A stretch of DNA of 6,702 nt from an uncultured Thermoleophilia bacterium (GTDB lineage: Bacteria > Actinomycetota > Thermoleophilia > UBA2241): contig CAIXSE010000334.1 of the NCBI GenBank assembly GCA_903921965.1, positions 1 through 6,702 of the forward strand, given 5' to 3'. A model generated the notes under the pieces. It was not told where the DNA came from and did not search any database. It worked only from the letters and a program-made list of their open reading frames with translations. The position numbers were made by a program, and so were the translations under genes. Below are positions 6,147-6,702 of this stretch, in pieces (position 1 is the first letter of the stretch; each line of letters starts with the position of its first letter).

Positions 6147-6188
6147 GACCGCTCCTGGGGGCCGTGTGGGATCGTGCGAGTGACCCAG

Positions 6189-6217
6189 ACCTTAGCACGA
6201 ACATATGTTCGTGTAAA
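6189..6217 (-). promoter_or_regulatory. Sigma70-type promoter of the DUF6504-like gene
   Basis: On the minus strand the -35 box is TTTACA (6217-6212) and the -10 box is TAAGGT (6194-6189), again 17 bases apart. The -35 box equals that of the dnaE2 promoter, but the -10 box is further from consensus, so this promoter may be weaker when derepressed. The LexA operator occupies the spacer. It begins 34 bases after the HAD gene stop, so the DUF6504-like gene has its own SOS promoter even if HAD transcripts read through. Confidence 0.75.
6196..6213. promoter_or_regulatory. LexA operator (SOS box) of the DUF6504-like gene
   Basis: A perfect 18-base palindrome with the core CGAACATATGTTCG (6198-6211), identical to the core before dnaE2. 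The outermost pair of the dnaE2 operator is not symmetrical here. Its placement between the -35 and -10 boxes predicts LexA repression. Confidence 0.9.
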
Positions 6218-6251
6218 CGCCGGACGGAAAAGCAGCCGTGCGGCCCGCCGG

Positions 6252-6702
6252 TCAGGCGCCGAGCGTCACGTCGGCGAGGTCGGGCACCACCACGTCGGCG
6301 CCGTGCTCGAGCAGCGCCGCGGCCTGGTCCAGGCGGTCGACGCCGATGACGAGGCCGAACCCGCCCCGCCGTCCGGCCTCGACGCCGGAGAGCGCGTCCT
6401 CGACGACCGCGGCGCGGGAGGGCTCGACGCCCAGACGCCGCGCCGTCTCCAGGTAGGCCGCCGGGTCGGGCTTGCCGGCCAGGCCGAGCTCGTCGGACAC
6501 GACGCCGTCGACGCGCTGGTCGAACAGGCCGGTCAGGCCGGTCGCCTCGAGCACCATGACGGTGTTGCGGCTCGACGACATGAGGCCCACGCGCAGCCCG
6601 GCGCGGTGCAGCTCGCCGATCAGCGCGACCGTCGCCGGGTACGTCTTCACGCCGTTCTCCCTCACCTCGGCCACGAAGTACTCGTCCTTGCGGTTGCCGA
6701 GG
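6252..6702 (-). CDS. HAD-superfamily hydrolase, beta-phosphoglucomutase-like (N-terminus beyond window)
   Basis: The last 149 residues of a HAD phosphatase or phosphomutase. Visible motifs are SSS in LMSSSRN (motif II, phosphate-binding Ser), the Lys of GKPDP (motif III) and the acidic VVEDALSGVEAG (motif IV, Mg2+ site). The catalytic DxD motif I would lie off the right edge. The stretch LGNRKDEYF followed by GVKTYPATVALIGEL is typical of the beta-phosphoglucomutase-like branch, which converts beta-glucose-1-phosphate to glucose-6-phosphate in disaccharide phosphorylase pathways, though related phosphatases look similar. The frame is open to the window edge; an internal GTG at 6674 is not taken as the start because conserved sequence continues upstream of it. 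No link to the SOS genes is evident beyond strand and proximity. Confidence 0.85.
   Translation of the reverse strand, partial: LGNRKDEYFVAEVRENGVKTYPATVALIGELHRAGLRVGLMSSSRNTVMVLEATGLTGLFDQRVDGVVSDELGLAGKPDPAAYLETARRLGVEPSRAAVVEDALSGVEAGRRGGFGLVIGVDRLDQAAALLEHGADVVVPDLADVTLGA

Larger units (their letters stand above)
6125..6230 (-). repeat. Copy B of duplicated SOS promoter and gene start
   Basis: This is the counterpart of 1894-2017. It holds the operator, -35 box and flank (6196-6230), the Shine-Dalgarno block (6150-6158), and an 18-base block (6125-6142) that encodes residues 2-7 of the DUF6504-like protein and neighbouring bases. Here the block belongs to a complete gene, whereas in copy A it lies in a truncated leader ORF; copy B is therefore the more likely original. 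The two copies are direct repeats about 4.2 kb apart. Confidence 0.75.

Noticed and set aside
6218..6251. Intrinsic terminator after the HAD gene
   Set aside because: A CTTTT run exists on the minus strand, but the preceding G/C-rich bases form only a three-base stem around a tight loop, and the run belongs to the duplicated promoter flank.

Overview
The window is GC-rich DNA from a bacterium that is most likely an actinomycete in the broad sense (Actinomycetota). The reasons are strong G/C bias at third codon positions, GTG starts, two copies of the Gram-positive/actinobacterial type of LexA box (CGAACATATGTTCG), a DnaE2-type polymerase, and a DUF6504-like protein. The class or genus cannot be fixed from the sequence.

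Layout. (1) Positions 1-1871, minus strand: the first 623 codons of a DnaE-type polymerase that best fits DnaE2/ImuC, the SOS mutagenesis polymerase. It carries all three catalytic Asp residues and an unusual Pro/Ala/Gly-rich insertion in the PHP domain. (2) Positions 1872-2301: a 430-base divergent control region. It holds a minus-strand sigma70-like promoter whose 17-base spacer contains a perfect LexA operator, a short leader ORF coupled to dnaE2, and a plus-strand motif shared with a second site at 4415-4445. (3) Positions 2302-5767, plus strand: an ECF sigma factor, an overlapping single-pass membrane protein that fits an anti-sigma factor with a LolA/RseB- and DUF4367-like outer part, and a membrane-anchored HtrA-type serine protease with a PDZ domain. 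(4) Positions 5796-6146, minus strand, convergent with the protease: a DUF6504-like protein with its own LexA-box promoter. (5) Positions 6252-6702, minus strand: the C-terminal part of a HAD phosphatase/beta-phosphoglucomutase-like protein, cut by the window edge.

Two regulatory themes stand out. First, the promoters of dnaE2 and of the DUF6504 gene look like copies of each other. The -35, operator, Shine-Dalgarno sequence, ATG and first codons all match, and in front of dnaE2 the copied start survives as a 20-codon ORF whose stop overlaps the dnaE2 GTG (GTGA). This suggests that dnaE2 acquired SOS control by duplication of the 5' end of the DUF6504 gene (or the reverse), and it ties DUF6504 to the mutagenic DNA damage response. 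Second, the motif CGAAGAAA-N14-GGTCTGTCT occurs at identical spacing upstream of both the sigma gene and the protease gene. It is a good candidate for the promoter recognised by this ECF factor, which would make the module self-activating with the protease as a regulon member. The sigma/anti-sigma/protease module is encoded on the opposite strand between the two SOS units, and the duplicated SOS promoters flank it as direct repeats.
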